A DNA stretch of 38,212 nucleotides from Gemmatimonadales bacterium (GTDB lineage Bacteria > Gemmatimonadota > Gemmatimonadetes > Gemmatimonadales > GWC2-71-9), in NCBI GenBank assembly GCA_019637315.1, contig JAHBVU010000011.1, positions 71,242 through 109,453 on the forward strand, given 5' to 3'. A program made the position numbers and the translations under genes. Shown in pieces: positions 15,316 through 23,430 of the stretch. The notes beneath the pieces are model-generated. The model made no database searches. It worked only from the letters and a program-made list of their open reading frames with translations, and was not told where the DNA came from. Numbering within the stretch: position 1 is the first letter of the stretch; each line of letters opens with the position of its first letter.

Positions 15316-16656
15316 GTGAGTGCGCCCGGCATCCTCGTTCCCCGCCTGATCGAGCGGAAACGGGACGGCGCTGCCCTGACGCCCGGCGAGTGGCAGGCCC
15401 TGATCCAGGGCTACGTTACGGGCGACATCCCCGACTATCAGATGGCGGCGCTGGCCATGGCCGTCGTTTTTCGCGGCCTCGAGGCCGATGAGCTGGTGGC
15501 GCTGACGGCTGCCATGCGCACCTCCGGCGACCAGTTCGCGCTCGCCGATCTTGGCCGACCCCGGGTCGACAAACACTCGATCGGTGGCGTGGGCGACAAG
15601 ACCTCACTGCTGCTCGCTCCCATGCTTGCTGTGCTCGATGTGGCCGTTCCGATGATCTCGGGACGCGGGCTCGGCCACACCGGAGGCACCCTCGACAAGC
15701 TGGAGGCGATACCGGGTTTCGATACCAGGCTGACCCTCCACGCCGCTCGCGCGCAACTCGAGCGGATCGGCGCGGTGATGGTCGGGCAGACGCCCGAACT
15801 GGTGCCTGCCGATCGCAAGCTCTACGCGCTTCGGGACGTCACCGGCACGGTCGAGTCGATCCCCCTGATTGCCGCCAGCATCATGTCCAAGAAGCTGGCG
15901 GAGTCTCTCACCGGGCTGGTGCTCGACATCAAGACGGGCAGCGGTGCGTTCATCCGTGATCCCGGGCAGTCGCTGGTGCTGGCCGAGACGATGATCCGGC
16001 TCGGTGAGGCGAGCGGGTGCCGCACGGTCGGGCTGTTGACGGCGATGGATCGCCCGCTAGGCATTGCCTGCGGTAATGCGATCGAAGTGGAGGAGGCGAT
16101 TGCCGGCCTGCGTGGCGCGGGGCCGCCCGATCTGATGGAGGTCACCTACGCGCTCGGTGCCGAGATGCTGCTGGCCTCCTCGCTCGAAGCCGACCGTGAT
16201 CAGGCTCGGCGCAAGGTCGAGGCGGTGGTGGCGAGTGGCGCCGCGCTGGAGCGGTTCGGCCGCCTGATCGAGGCGCAGGGAGGCGATCCTCGCGTCATCG
16301 ACGATCCAGCCCGGTTGCCCCAAGCGCCGGTCGTGGTCGACCTGCTCGCTGACCGTTCAGGAGTCGTCACGTCGGCCGACCCGCGCGCCATCGGCCACGC
16401 GATCGTAGCGTTAGGCGGCGGCCGATCCAGAACCGAAGACGCCGTCGACCCGGCCGTCGGGTTCCGGGTGTACGTCAAGCCGGGTGACGGGGTCGATCGG
16501 GGTGCTCGACTGGCCACGGTGCTGGCTCGTAGCGCCGATCAGGTTCCGGCCGCGCTGGCCGCCCTCAGTGCTGCACTCCCGATCGGCGAATCCGCGGCCC
16601 CGCTGCCGCTCGTCAGTCATCGCGTCTCCCGTGATGGTGTCATCCCGCTCACCTGA
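15316..16656 (+). CDS. deoA: Thymidine / pyrimidine-nucleoside phosphorylase
   Basis: A 446-residue cytosolic enzyme that splits (deoxy)pyrimidine nucleosides with phosphate to base and (deoxy)ribose-1-phosphate. Phosphate- and base-binding motifs are complete: VDKHSIGGVGDKTSLLLAPM (residues 84-103), SGRGLGHTGGTLDKLE (115-130, the family signature) and SIMSKKLAESLTGLVLDIKTGSGAF. The C-terminal PYNP domain begins after GGGRSRTEDAVDPAVGF. The start is GTG 15316; no ATG or good ribosome-binding site is available in frame. Whether it prefers thymidine (DeoA) or uridine and thymidine (Pdp) cannot be read from the sequence. Confidence 0.95.
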   Translation: MSAPGILVPRLIERKRDGAALTPGEWQALIQGYVTGDIPDYQMAALAMAVVFRGLEADELVALTAAMRTSGDQFALADLGRPRVDKHSIGGVGDKTSLLLAPMLAVLDVAVPMISGRGLGHTGGTLDKLEAIPGFDTRLTLHAARAQLERIGAVMVGQTPELVPADRKLYALRDVTGTVESIPLIAASIMSKKLAESLTGLVLDIKTGSGAFIRDPGQSLVLAETMIRLGEASGCRTVGLLTAMDRPLGIACGNAIEVEEAIAGLRGAGPPDLMEVTYALGAEMLLASSLEADRDQARRKVEAVVASGAALERFGRLIEAQGGDPRVIDDPARLPQAPVVVDLLADRSGVVTSADPRAIGHAIVALGGGRSRTEDAVDPAVGFRVYVKPGDGVDRGARLATVLARSADQVPAALAALSAALPIGESAAPLPLVSHRVSRDGVIPLT

Positions 16657-16958
16657 CTCCGGCGCTCCTCGTTCGATCGAAATTGAGTCGTGCTGTTCGT
16701 GAGACCCATCGGCGTCTCCCCCTCGATAGGCGCGGAAGCGACCCCGCACACTGCAGAGTTGTGCATCCCGACCCAGCCTCGTGCTGGCGTGCTGATTGCT
16801 CGGTCAACGGCACGGGGTACCTCGGCGACGCGGGGCAGGTTCCGGTGCGCCTTGGACTTAGCTCTCAGCGGTGCTTCAGGGCGCTGGGGTGCGGTTGCGG
16901 CAAAACGCAAGCGGTGGGCGTCCACCAAGGATCGGGTCATGCCGAAGGTTGCAGTTCC
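16657..16958 (+). other. Gap between deoA and the AraC-like gene
   Basis: About 300 nt with no supported gene. The reading frame of the downstream gene stays open back to 16683, but the product there is Arg/Cys-rich and unlike a protein domain. A short dyad GAGAC-N8-GTCTC (16701-16718) lies 45 nt after the deoA stop without a T-tract. No convincing promoter was found. Confidence 0.4.
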
Positions 16959-17840
16959 ATGACAGTGTCGGTTGCGGCCTGGCTCACCCCGACCGGCGGT
17001 GAGGGCGGGCGAACGGTGCAGGGACCCCGGGCACTCGACGCGCGCGGGCTTGCCACGCTGCACCACATTCTGGTTCAGCTGAGCGAGGTGGCGCTCCGGC
17101 CTCGCTTTGCCGAAGCGTGCAAGGCCTTCGGGGATGTCGTCTGGTGCGATGATCTCGATGAGTTGGTTGCCCGGTCGTCGGCGCGTGAGGCGCTGGCGGT
17201 CGTGGTCGATCTGACGGATCGCGGCGGCGCCTCCACCGCGGCGGCTGTGGCTCGGATCAGGACTCGCCGTCCGGAGCTGCCGGCCATTCTCTGGTGTGAT
17301 CGTGCCGCCGCTGCCGAGCATCTCGGTGCGCTTGCCACGGCCGGCATTTCGAGCGTCGTCTTTCGCGACGATACCGAACTCGAACGGCGCCTCCTCTCGG
17401 CGATAACCCGGGCGAGCGACGTTGCCTTCCAGCAGCTGACCGATCAGGCGCTGCATCGCCGGGTGCCGTATCCGTTCATTCCGGTGGTACGGTACTGTCT
17501 CGACCATGCGGCCAGCATGCCCCGGGCGGACGTGATTGCCCGGTCCGTCGGCCTCACACCGAAGGCGCTTGGCGTGCAGCTCCGGCGGGTTGGCCTCCCG
17601 CCGGTGAGTGCCCTGGTGATGTGGAGCAAGGCCCTGGTGGCCGCCTACCGTCTCGAGAAGACGACCGAACCGGTGGCGGTGATTGCGCGGTCGCTCGGGT
17701 TCTCGTCGGGTTCTGCGCTGCGTCGGCTCCTCAAACGCTGCACCAACGAAGTCCCGCAGGTGCTGCGCGACCCGGGCGGCTTTGGCTGGACCCTCCGTTG
17801 CTTCGAGCGTTACCTCACCAAAGTCAGAGACCACCGCTAG
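16959..17840 (+). CDS. AraC-like HTH protein with receiver-like N-terminal domain
   Basis: A 293-residue probable regulator, start ATG 16959 chosen where recognisable sequence begins. Residues about 65-150 show the beta/alpha pattern of a receiver domain (ALAVVVDLTDRG, ELPAILWCDR, GISSVVFRDDTELERRLLSAI), but the acidic pocket and Lys are not clear, so it is probably not phosphorylated. The C-terminal 100 residues hold two helix-turn-helix units of AraC type: ADVIARSVGLTPKALGVQLRR and PVAVIARSLGFSSGSALRRLLKR, with the characteristic RSLGF turn. It stands 45 nt upstream of a histidine kinase gene and likely forms one signalling operon with it. Confidence 0.75.
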   Translation: MTVSVAAWLTPTGGEGGRTVQGPRALDARGLATLHHILVQLSEVALRPRFAEACKAFGDVVWCDDLDELVARSSAREALAVVVDLTDRGGASTAAAVARIRTRRPELPAILWCDRAAAAEHLGALATAGISSVVFRDDTELERRLLSAITRASDVAFQQLTDQALHRRVPYPFIPVVRYCLDHAASMPRADVIARSVGLTPKALGVQLRRVGLPPVSALVMWSKALVAAYRLEKTTEPVAVIARSLGFSSGSALRRLLKRCTNEVPQVLRDPGGFGWTLRCFERYLTKVRDHR

Positions 17841-17885
17841 ACCGGGGCCTTGCTCCAGGGCCTCGGCGCGGTTTGCTTGGGCCCG

Positions 17886-19634
17886 ATGCCGGATTTTCAG
17901 CTCGCCGAGCTGTCGGCGGCCATTTTTCAGACGGCGGTCCTCGCGGGGTTGGCCGGGTTCTTTGCCTACCTCTATCGCCGCTACGGGAAGATCCACTTCT
18001 TCTGGTGGGCCATTGCGTTCGGGCTCTACTCCCTCGCGCCCGCGGCCATCGTCACCTTCATCCTCACCGAAGCCCGCGGCTTCCTCTACTGGCACCAGAT
18101 CATCATCGGCTGGACCGCGCTGGGTTTCCTCTATGCGGCGCTCGTCTTTGCCCGTCATGGCTTGCGGTGGCGCTGGTGGTATCTCGGCTACCTGGCCTTT
18201 CCGGTCGGCTGGGCCTACATCGCGATCTTCGTACTGGAAAGTTTTGCCCTCGCGGCGGGGCCCATGGTCGGGTTTCTGGCGCTGACGACAGGGTGGACCG
18301 GCGTCGTCTTCTGGCGCTACCGCAAGCGGACCGGCTCGGCGGCGGCGGGGTTCCTGGCCGTTACACTGCTGCTGTGGGGCCTGCATCACCTGGACTACCC
18401 CATCCTGCGGGCTCGGGGGGCGTGGAGCCCCTGGGGCTACATGCTCGACACCGTGTTCGTCCTCGCGACCGGCGCCGGCATCATGCTGCTGATTTTCGAG
18501 GAGCTGCGCGAAGGCCTCGGTACTCTGGTGGCGCTGTCTGGTGATCTTCGCCGGGAGGGCCTCGAGGATTCTCGCGCGGCGCTCCTGGCGCGCCCCCTGG
18601 CGCTCCGCGGGGTCGATGGCGCGGCATTGCTGTACGTCGGGCCGGACGGGCCTGTCTTCGATCGTGGGGTCGGGATCTGTCGCGACTGGGGCTCGACCGG
18701 CATCCCGGCGACCGTGCGCGCTGTGGTGGCGGAGGCCATGGCAGCCGGCAAGTCGCGTCTCGTCGGCGAGTCTGCCGAGACCACGGCAACGCCCTCCTAT
18801 ACCGGGGTGATCCGGCTCGGAGGCGCCGGGGGCGGCAATCGGGTGCTGGTGATCTCAGGCGACCTGGCGGCGTCGTTTGCTGCGCTCGATGAGAGTCTGC
18901 TCGAGGCGGTTGGTGAGCAGATCGGATCCGCGCTGGAGCGGTCGGAGCTGTCCGTCCGGTTGGAGCAGCGCACCGCGGATCTCGAGCGTCTCTCGGTGCG
19001 GATGCTGAGCGAGCACGAGGAGCAGCGTCGTCGGCTCGGTCGTGAGTTGCACGACGAAACGGCCCAGGTGTTCTCGGCGCTCAAGCTGCAGCTCGGTACT
19101 TTCCGGGAAAGCGCTCCGGTGGAGCTTTCGCCGCGAGTCGATCGACTGGTGGAACTGGTCGATGCCGGGACGCGCAGCATTCGGAGTGTGACGGACGACC
19201 TCCGGCCTGCGGTGCTCGAAGATCTGGGCGTGGTACCGGCGCTTCGTGCGCTGATCAGCGACTTTCGGGAGTGGAGTGGCCTGACGGTGACATTCGAGGC
19301 GCCGGCCGAGGTTCGAGGCTTGTCGTCAGAGGCTGAGCTGGCCCTCTTTCGGACCCTGCAGGAGGCGCTGTCGAATGTCGCGCGTCACGCTCACGCCACC
19401 CGGATCGCGGTGCACCTCCAGGTGGCCGACCGGCTCGTGACCCTGAGCATCGAAGACGACGGCGATGGTCTCTCGGCAGGCGACCTCGATCGGCTGCAGA
19501 GCGGTCCGGGGCGTTCGGGTCTCTTCGGGATGCGGGAGCGGATCATCGCGCTGGGTGGGTCGGTCATGTTGCGGTCGCAGTCGGGATCCGGTGTCTCGGT
19601 TGCGGCCGAGCTGCCCTTGGAGCGGGTGTTATGA
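17886..19634 (+). CDS. Multi-pass membrane sensor histidine kinase, NarL/DesK type
   Basis: A 582-residue kinase; ATG 17886 precedes the first membrane helix, with an upstream TTG at 17850 less likely. About seven transmembrane helices fill residues 10-215. A GAF-like region follows (about 235-350), then a coiled coil and the HisKA_3 dimerisation domain with the phospho-accepting His389 in RRLGRELHDETAQVFSALK. The ATPase domain contains LQEALSNVARHAHAT (N box), IEDDGDG (G1) and GLFGMRERI (G2). It would autophosphorylate and pass phosphate to the response regulator whose ATG overlaps its stop. The membrane part has no recognisable sensor motif, so the signal is unknown. Confidence 0.93.
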   Translation: MPDFQLAELSAAIFQTAVLAGLAGFFAYLYRRYGKIHFFWWAIAFGLYSLAPAAIVTFILTEARGFLYWHQIIIGWTALGFLYAALVFARHGLRWRWWYLGYLAFPVGWAYIAIFVLESFALAAGPMVGFLALTTGWTGVVFWRYRKRTGSAAAGFLAVTLLLWGLHHLDYPILRARGAWSPWGYMLDTVFVLATGAGIMLLIFEELREGLGTLVALSGDLRREGLEDSRAALLARPLALRGVDGAALLYVGPDGPVFDRGVGICRDWGSTGIPATVRAVVAEAMAAGKSRLVGESAETTATPSYTGVIRLGGAGGGNRVLVISGDLAASFAALDESLLEAVGEQIGSALERSELSVRLEQRTADLERLSVRMLSEHEEQRRRLGRELHDETAQVFSALKLQLGTFRESAPVELSPRVDRLVELVDAGTRSIRSVTDDLRPAVLEDLGVVPALRALISDFREWSGLTVTFEAPAEVRGLSSEAELALFRTLQEALSNVARHAHATRIAVHLQVADRLVTLSIEDDGDGLSAGDLDRLQSGPGRSGLFGMRERIIALGGSVMLRSQSGSGVSVAAELPLERVL

Positions 19635-20275
19635 GCGAGCAGACGGTCCGAGTCGTCATTGTCGACGACCACCCGCTGGTGCGGGAAGGCATTCGCCAGG
19701 CCCTGTCGGTGCCGGGGTTCGAGGTGGTGGGTGAAAGCGGCAACGGGTCTGACGGAATCGAGCGTGCCGCCGAACTCCGGCCCGACGTCGTGATCATGGA
19801 CATCAGCCTGCCGGGCGATTCCGGCATCGTCACGGCGGAGCGGCTCCGGGCCCGGTTGCCGGACGTCCGGGTCCTGATGCTGAGCGTGCACGACCACCCC
19901 GAGTATGTGCTCGAGAGCATCCGGGCTGGTGCGCACGGGTACCTGCGCAAGGACAGTCTGCCCGATGACTTGCGTGCCGCGATTCGGAAAGTTGCCTCCG
20001 GCCAGACCTGTTTCGGGGCGGCGGAGGGGGGCGCGTCGGTCGAGACGGCGGCGCCCATTCTGGCGGCCGCGGTTCAGCGCCTCAACCTGCTGACGCGACG
20101 GGAACGTGATGTGCTGCTTGGCGTTGCCAGCGGCAAGACCAACAAGGAAATCGCCACCGACCTGGGCCTCAGCGTCCGAACCGTCGAGTCCTACCGGGAA
20201 ACGCTCACCCGCAAGCTCGGCATTCCGAGTGCCGCGGGGTTGGCCCGGTTCGCGATCGAGGCCAAACTCCTCTAG
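19631..20275 (+). CDS. NarL/FixJ-family response regulator
   Basis: A 214-residue two-component transcription factor. The receiver domain (1-120) has Asp12-Asp13 in VIVDDHPLVREG, phospho-acceptor Asp57 in VIMDISLPGDSG, and Lys107 in GYLRKDSLPDDL. A LuxR-type helix-turn-helix occupies about residues 148-212: LNLLTRRERDVLLGVASGKT, NKEIATDLGLSVRTVESYRE. The ATG overlaps the kinase stop (ATGA), so the kinase and regulator form a cognate pair. The 3' end overlaps the convergent gene's stop by 3 nt. Confidence 0.97.
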   Translation: MSEQTVRVVIVDDHPLVREGIRQALSVPGFEVVGESGNGSDGIERAAELRPDVVIMDISLPGDSGIVTAERLRARLPDVRVLMLSVHDHPEYVLESIRAGAHGYLRKDSLPDDLRAAIRKVASGQTCFGAAEGGASVETAAPILAAAVQRLNLLTRRERDVLLGVASGKTNKEIATDLGLSVRTVESYRETLTRKLGIPSAAGLARFAIEAKLL

Positions 20276-21915
20276 GGCGTCGTGATGCGATCGATCAACG
20301 AGAGCCGGGGTCGCTCCGGCGGCAGCTGGTACAGCCGCACAGGGGTGTGACCGGGGGGCGTGACGAACAGCTCGGCAGCTCGGTTGGTCGGCAGCCCGCA
20401 AAGCCGCACGATGCCCAGGGTGTCGGACTCGAGCCTGGCCTCCCGATCAGTTACCAGCAGTGCGGAGCCCGATTTGCGGAGGTCCTGCCAGCGGGCCGTC
20501 AGCGGGACTCCTGCGCGCCCGGCTCCATTCCCATCGACGATTCGTCCCGCGAAGAGACTGGTCGTGGTGTCGCTGGCTGCCGCCGGGCACGCCGCGGCAA
20601 TCACGGCAAGCCGGTTTGGCAGCTGCGGAACGACCCGGGTGGTGTCTCCCGCGCGGGCGGTCACTGTCTGTTCCAGAACCGGCAGGCCGAGCAGCTCGAT
20701 GCGCGGGTGTCGGACCTGCAGTGCATAGTCGCCAGACTGCTCGGCGCGAATCGTGAACCGTCCGTTGTCGTCGCTGCTCGTTTGCGCAGCCCCGTCACCG
20801 ATCGCTATCTGCGCACCGGCAAGGGGCCGACCCGAGGTCGAATCGAAGAGGCGGCCGGTGATGATTGCGTCACGCCGCGGCCGATCGGTTGGCTCGGAAA
20901 TCCGGGCACCCACCTCCAGGAAGCCCAGCAGTGACAGGCGGCTCGAGCCGCCCGCGCCGACAGTGGACGCCAGCCGCGGCATCCGGATGGCCCATTCTTC
21001 CACGATGATGAGACCGTGCGCGGCCCGCCGGAAGGTGAGGCGGCCGCCGGCCCGCCGTTCGGCGCCGTGGGGCATTGGGATGCCCAGGTAGTTGTACGTC
21101 AGCGAGGTGACATAGCCGGATCGGCTGTCGAGCCACACCGTACCGGCAATGCTCGGCTTGACGATCCGCTGCGGTTCGAACGCGATGCCCACCAGAGGGG
21201 AGGGCGGCTCGCCGCGTTTCGGACGTGGCGGCAACACCGCCCTGAAACAGTAGACGCCGGCAAACGCGTCGGACAGGAAGAGCGCCGCATCCGGGGCGTA
21301 GTAGACCGTTTCGTCGTTCACGCTCTGTACAAAGCCGTCGCTCAGCAGGATCTCGCTGCTGACGGAGCTAAACGGCTGGACGAAGTAGCCCCGATCGCGG
21401 GTCGTCTGCTCGCGCGTTATCACTTCCCGGTCGCTCAGGTGGCGGGTAAAACGTGTGATCTCGAGCGGAGTAGGGCGGTGGTGGCGGCCGGCCAGCACCA
21501 GTTCCAGGTTCTTGCGCGCTTCCCCCCAGATCTCGGCCGCGGCTGTGCCTGCCTTCGGATCGACTTGGCATCCGGACTCGTCGCCGCGGACGGCAAGCTC
21601 ATCGATCACGAACGGTTTGCGTTCGAGCACGACATCGAGCGTCGACGCGCCCGATGCGCTGACGCCCTCGATCAGGCGGGTGGCGTATCCGATCCCGTCC
21701 ACCCTTACACTGAACCTTCCGGCTGGTAGCGTGAGCCGGGCGTTGCCCCGTTCGTCGGCCAGCAGTCTCGTGCGGACGGCGCCGGTCGGATCGAGCAGGC
21801 GCACCAGGGCGCCTGGAATTGGGCCGGTGTCGCTCCGAACCCGAACCGTCACGGTTTGGCCGATCAGGGGGGTGGCGCCGAGGAGCAGGAGCAGGGTGGC
21901 GAACAGCCGGGACAT
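20272..21915 (-). CDS. Exported protein with carboxypeptidase-regulatory-like domains
   Basis: A 547-residue protein. ATG 21915 gives a clean signal peptide (MSRLFATLLLLLGATPLIGQ), whereas an upstream in-frame start adds 31 unlikely residues. Residues 21-100 form a carboxypeptidase-regulatory-like (beta-sandwich) domain: VRVRSDTGPIPGALVRLLDPTGAVRT. A second such domain lies about 345-420 (GRLFDSTSGRPLAGAQIAIGD), and a third similar segment near 470-520. The middle (about 100-330) is unassigned. Family members with this layout are cell-surface or TonB-receptor-associated proteins. A Cys near residue 113 and another near 225 could form a disulfide. Confidence 0.8.
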   Translation of the reverse strand: MSRLFATLLLLLGATPLIGQTVTVRVRSDTGPIPGALVRLLDPTGAVRTRLLADERGNARLTLPAGRFSVRVDGIGYATRLIEGVSASGASTLDVVLERKPFVIDELAVRGDESGCQVDPKAGTAAAEIWGEARKNLELVLAGRHHRPTPLEITRFTRHLSDREVITREQTTRDRGYFVQPFSSVSSEILLSDGFVQSVNDETVYYAPDAALFLSDAFAGVYCFRAVLPPRPKRGEPPSPLVGIAFEPQRIVKPSIAGTVWLDSRSGYVTSLTYNYLGIPMPHGAERRAGGRLTFRRAAHGLIIVEEWAIRMPRLASTVGAGGSSRLSLLGFLEVGARISEPTDRPRRDAIITGRLFDSTSGRPLAGAQIAIGDGAAQTSSDDNGRFTIRAEQSGDYALQVRHPRIELLGLPVLEQTVTARAGDTTRVVPQLPNRLAVIAAACPAAASDTTTSLFAGRIVDGNGAGRAGVPLTARWQDLRKSGSALLVTDREARLESDTLGIVRLCGLPTNRAAELFVTPPGHTPVRLYQLPPERPRLSLIDRITTP

Positions 21916-22115
21916 CGTCGGAGTAACCGGTCGCAGAGGTTCAGGCACGAATGCTAGGCGGGTCGGGCGCCCGGCGCACCCCCCTCCCGGTTCTCGGTAG
22001 CGGGTCAAGACCTACTACCCGGTTCTGAGCCTGGGATACGGTGTCTCGACCGGTTCGAGGCGCGCCGGGAACGGCGGAAAGTCCATCGCAGAGTGAACCT
22101 GAACCGATCCGGCTG

Positions 22116-22736
22116 CTACAGAGCAGCCGCCGCCGCCCAGAGCAGCCAGAACACCACGAATCCGATCCAGGTAACCGGGTGAATCCGGCGCAGGGTCAGG
22201 TAGTCGTAGTAGAACATCGAGCCGAACAGCAGGTTCCAGAGCACGGGTGAGAAGATCAGTGTCTCGAAGTCGAGATGGCCGGCCACCCGATCGATGATTG
22301 GCTGCAGAATGTAAAGGTTGGCCAACAGCATGAACCGCTTGTGCAAGGCCGGCGTGCCCCGTTTGACCAGAGCTGCCACGACGAGGATCGTGAAGCCCGT
22401 CATCAGGAATCGATTGGCCTTGACGAAGTAGGGCATCTCGCGCCAGCTGGTAAAGACGGCAGCGAAGACGTACACCGTGCTGATCAAGACTCCAAGCCCC
22501 ACCAGCGCGGTAGCTATGCCGAGCTTGCGGTGCAGCGCACGGTTGCCGCTGCCGATCAGCTTGCTCTGAACGAAGAACAGGCTGAACCAGGCCAACCAGA
22601 AGATGCCGTGAACGACGAACTTGGGATCGCGGTTGCTGTCCTGATGGATGTCGGTGAAGAGGTTGTCGGAGAACGCGACGATGGAGAGGAGCAGCAGCGT
22701 GAGGCTGATCGCGACGAAGTAGTGGCGTACGTACAT
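22116..22736 (-). CDS. Multi-pass membrane protein of unknown function
   Basis: A 206-residue integral membrane protein. ATG 22736 is preferred (GAGGA about 7 nt upstream) over an upstream in-frame start that adds an Arg/His-rich, non-membrane stretch. Six hydrophobic helices are visible: residues about 6-24, 42-60, 72-95, 105-120, 130-150 and 170-200. Between them are conserved-looking polar features HGIFWLAWF, NRALHRKLG and TPALHKRFML, where His/Arg pairs face the membrane boundary. I recognise no characterised family. It is divergent from the gene at 22935 with a strong dyad between them. Confidence 0.8.
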   Translation of the reverse strand: MYVRHYFVAISLTLLLLSIVAFSDNLFTDIHQDSNRDPKFVVHGIFWLAWFSLFFVQSKLIGSGNRALHRKLGIATALVGLGVLISTVYVFAAVFTSWREMPYFVKANRFLMTGFTILVVAALVKRGTPALHKRFMLLANLYILQPIIDRVAGHLDFETLIFSPVLWNLLFGSMFYYDYLTLRRIHPVTWIGFVVFWLLWAAAAAL

Positions 22737-22853
22737 GACGGATCCTCGCTCGTCGAACGGCCCCGCTCTCAGATGATGGTCTAAGGTGCGGTCCGCTTGG
22801 CGATGGTGCAAGCGTCCCCAATGCCGTGCGGGCCAAAGGGGGACTTGCATATC

Positions 22854-22884
22854 AGAATCTACTTTGTACTATAAAGTGGATTCT
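22854..22884. promoter_or_regulatory. Long dyad between divergent membrane-protein genes
   Basis: AGAATCTACTTT and AAAGTGGATTCT form a 12-bp inverted repeat with one mismatch around a 7-nt centre (GTACTAT). It covers a TATAAA (22870-22875) on the plus strand and a TATAGT on the minus strand. The AT-rich symmetry in a GC-rich genome is typical of a repressor operator; the cognate regulator is not identifiable here. Confidence 0.55.
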
Positions 22885-22934
22885 GCAGGGGCGCTGATCG
22901 GTTTCCAGAGGGCGATCAAGGGGACGGTGGCAGG

Positions 22935-23381
22935 ATGAGAGGCAACTGGGTACGGCGGCTGAGGGGGGCGATCGGCGTGGGGCTGGCGTGGGCGGCTGCC
23001 TGGTTCGGAGCCGGGATGATTCTGCTGGCGATTATCGGCCTCGACGCTGCAGACGTGCCGTTTCCCCTGTTCTTCGGCTTTCTGGGTTTCATCGCGGGAG
23101 CTGCCTTCTCCGGGATCCTCGCGATGGTCGAGCGGCACCGCCGGTTCGATCAGATGTCGGTGCCCCGTTTTGCCGCGTGGGGGGCCGTGGGCGGGATGGC
23201 GCTGTCCGGCGCTATGGCGCTGGTCTCCGGGTCGGCGGCCGACTTTCTGGGTCTCTCCGTCGTATTTGGGACGGCCGGCGCTGCGTCTGCGGGAGGGTCG
23301 CTCGCGCTGGCGCGGCGCGGGGCGGAGCGGGCCTTGCCGGCGTCGGTTGGTGAGGACGAGGATGTTGGCCCACCCGTCTGA
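22935..23381 (+). CDS. Small four-helix membrane protein of unknown function
   Basis: A 148-residue protein with about four transmembrane helices (residues 11-34, 43-65, 78-98, 102-125), rich in Gly and Ala, and a short acidic C-terminus (GEDEDVGPPV). No known motif is visible. The ATG follows AGGATG without a strong ribosome-binding site. Its stop codon lies inside the 5' arm of a terminator-like hairpin. Its expression is probably controlled from the dyad at 22854-22884. Confidence 0.7.
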   Translation: MRGNWVRRLRGAIGVGLAWAAAWFGAGMILLAIIGLDAADVPFPLFFGFLGFIAGAAFSGILAMVERHRRFDQMSVPRFAAWGAVGGMALSGAMALVSGSAADFLGLSVVFGTAGAASAGGSLALARRGAERALPASVGEDEDVGPPV

Positions 23382-23409
23382 CGCCATCTGCCAGGCGGGG
23401 TGGGCCAAC
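23364..23409. terminator. Bidirectional terminator-like hairpin
   Basis: GTTGGCCCACCC (23364-23375) pairs perfectly with GGGTGGGCCAAC (23398-23409). A further GTCTG/CAGGC pairing (one G bulged) extends the stem to about 17 bp with an 11-nt loop. It lies between convergent genes and overlaps the last codons of the upstream gene. No T-tract is present on either side. Confidence 0.6.
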
Positions 23410-23430
23410 GCTAGTTCTGCGCGGACCGGG

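Noticed and set aside
15266-15319. Seventeen-codon frame ending in a GTGA overlap with deoA
   Set aside because: Too short and without a ribosome-binding site to support as a leader peptide.
16701-16718. GAGAC-N8-GTCTC dyad as deoA terminator
   Set aside because: Only five pairs, no T-tract and 45 nt from the stop.
16617-18389. Large open frame on the minus strand opposite deoA end and the AraC-like gene
   Set aside because: Product is Arg/Gln/Pro-rich with no domain, and it opposes genes with clear motifs.
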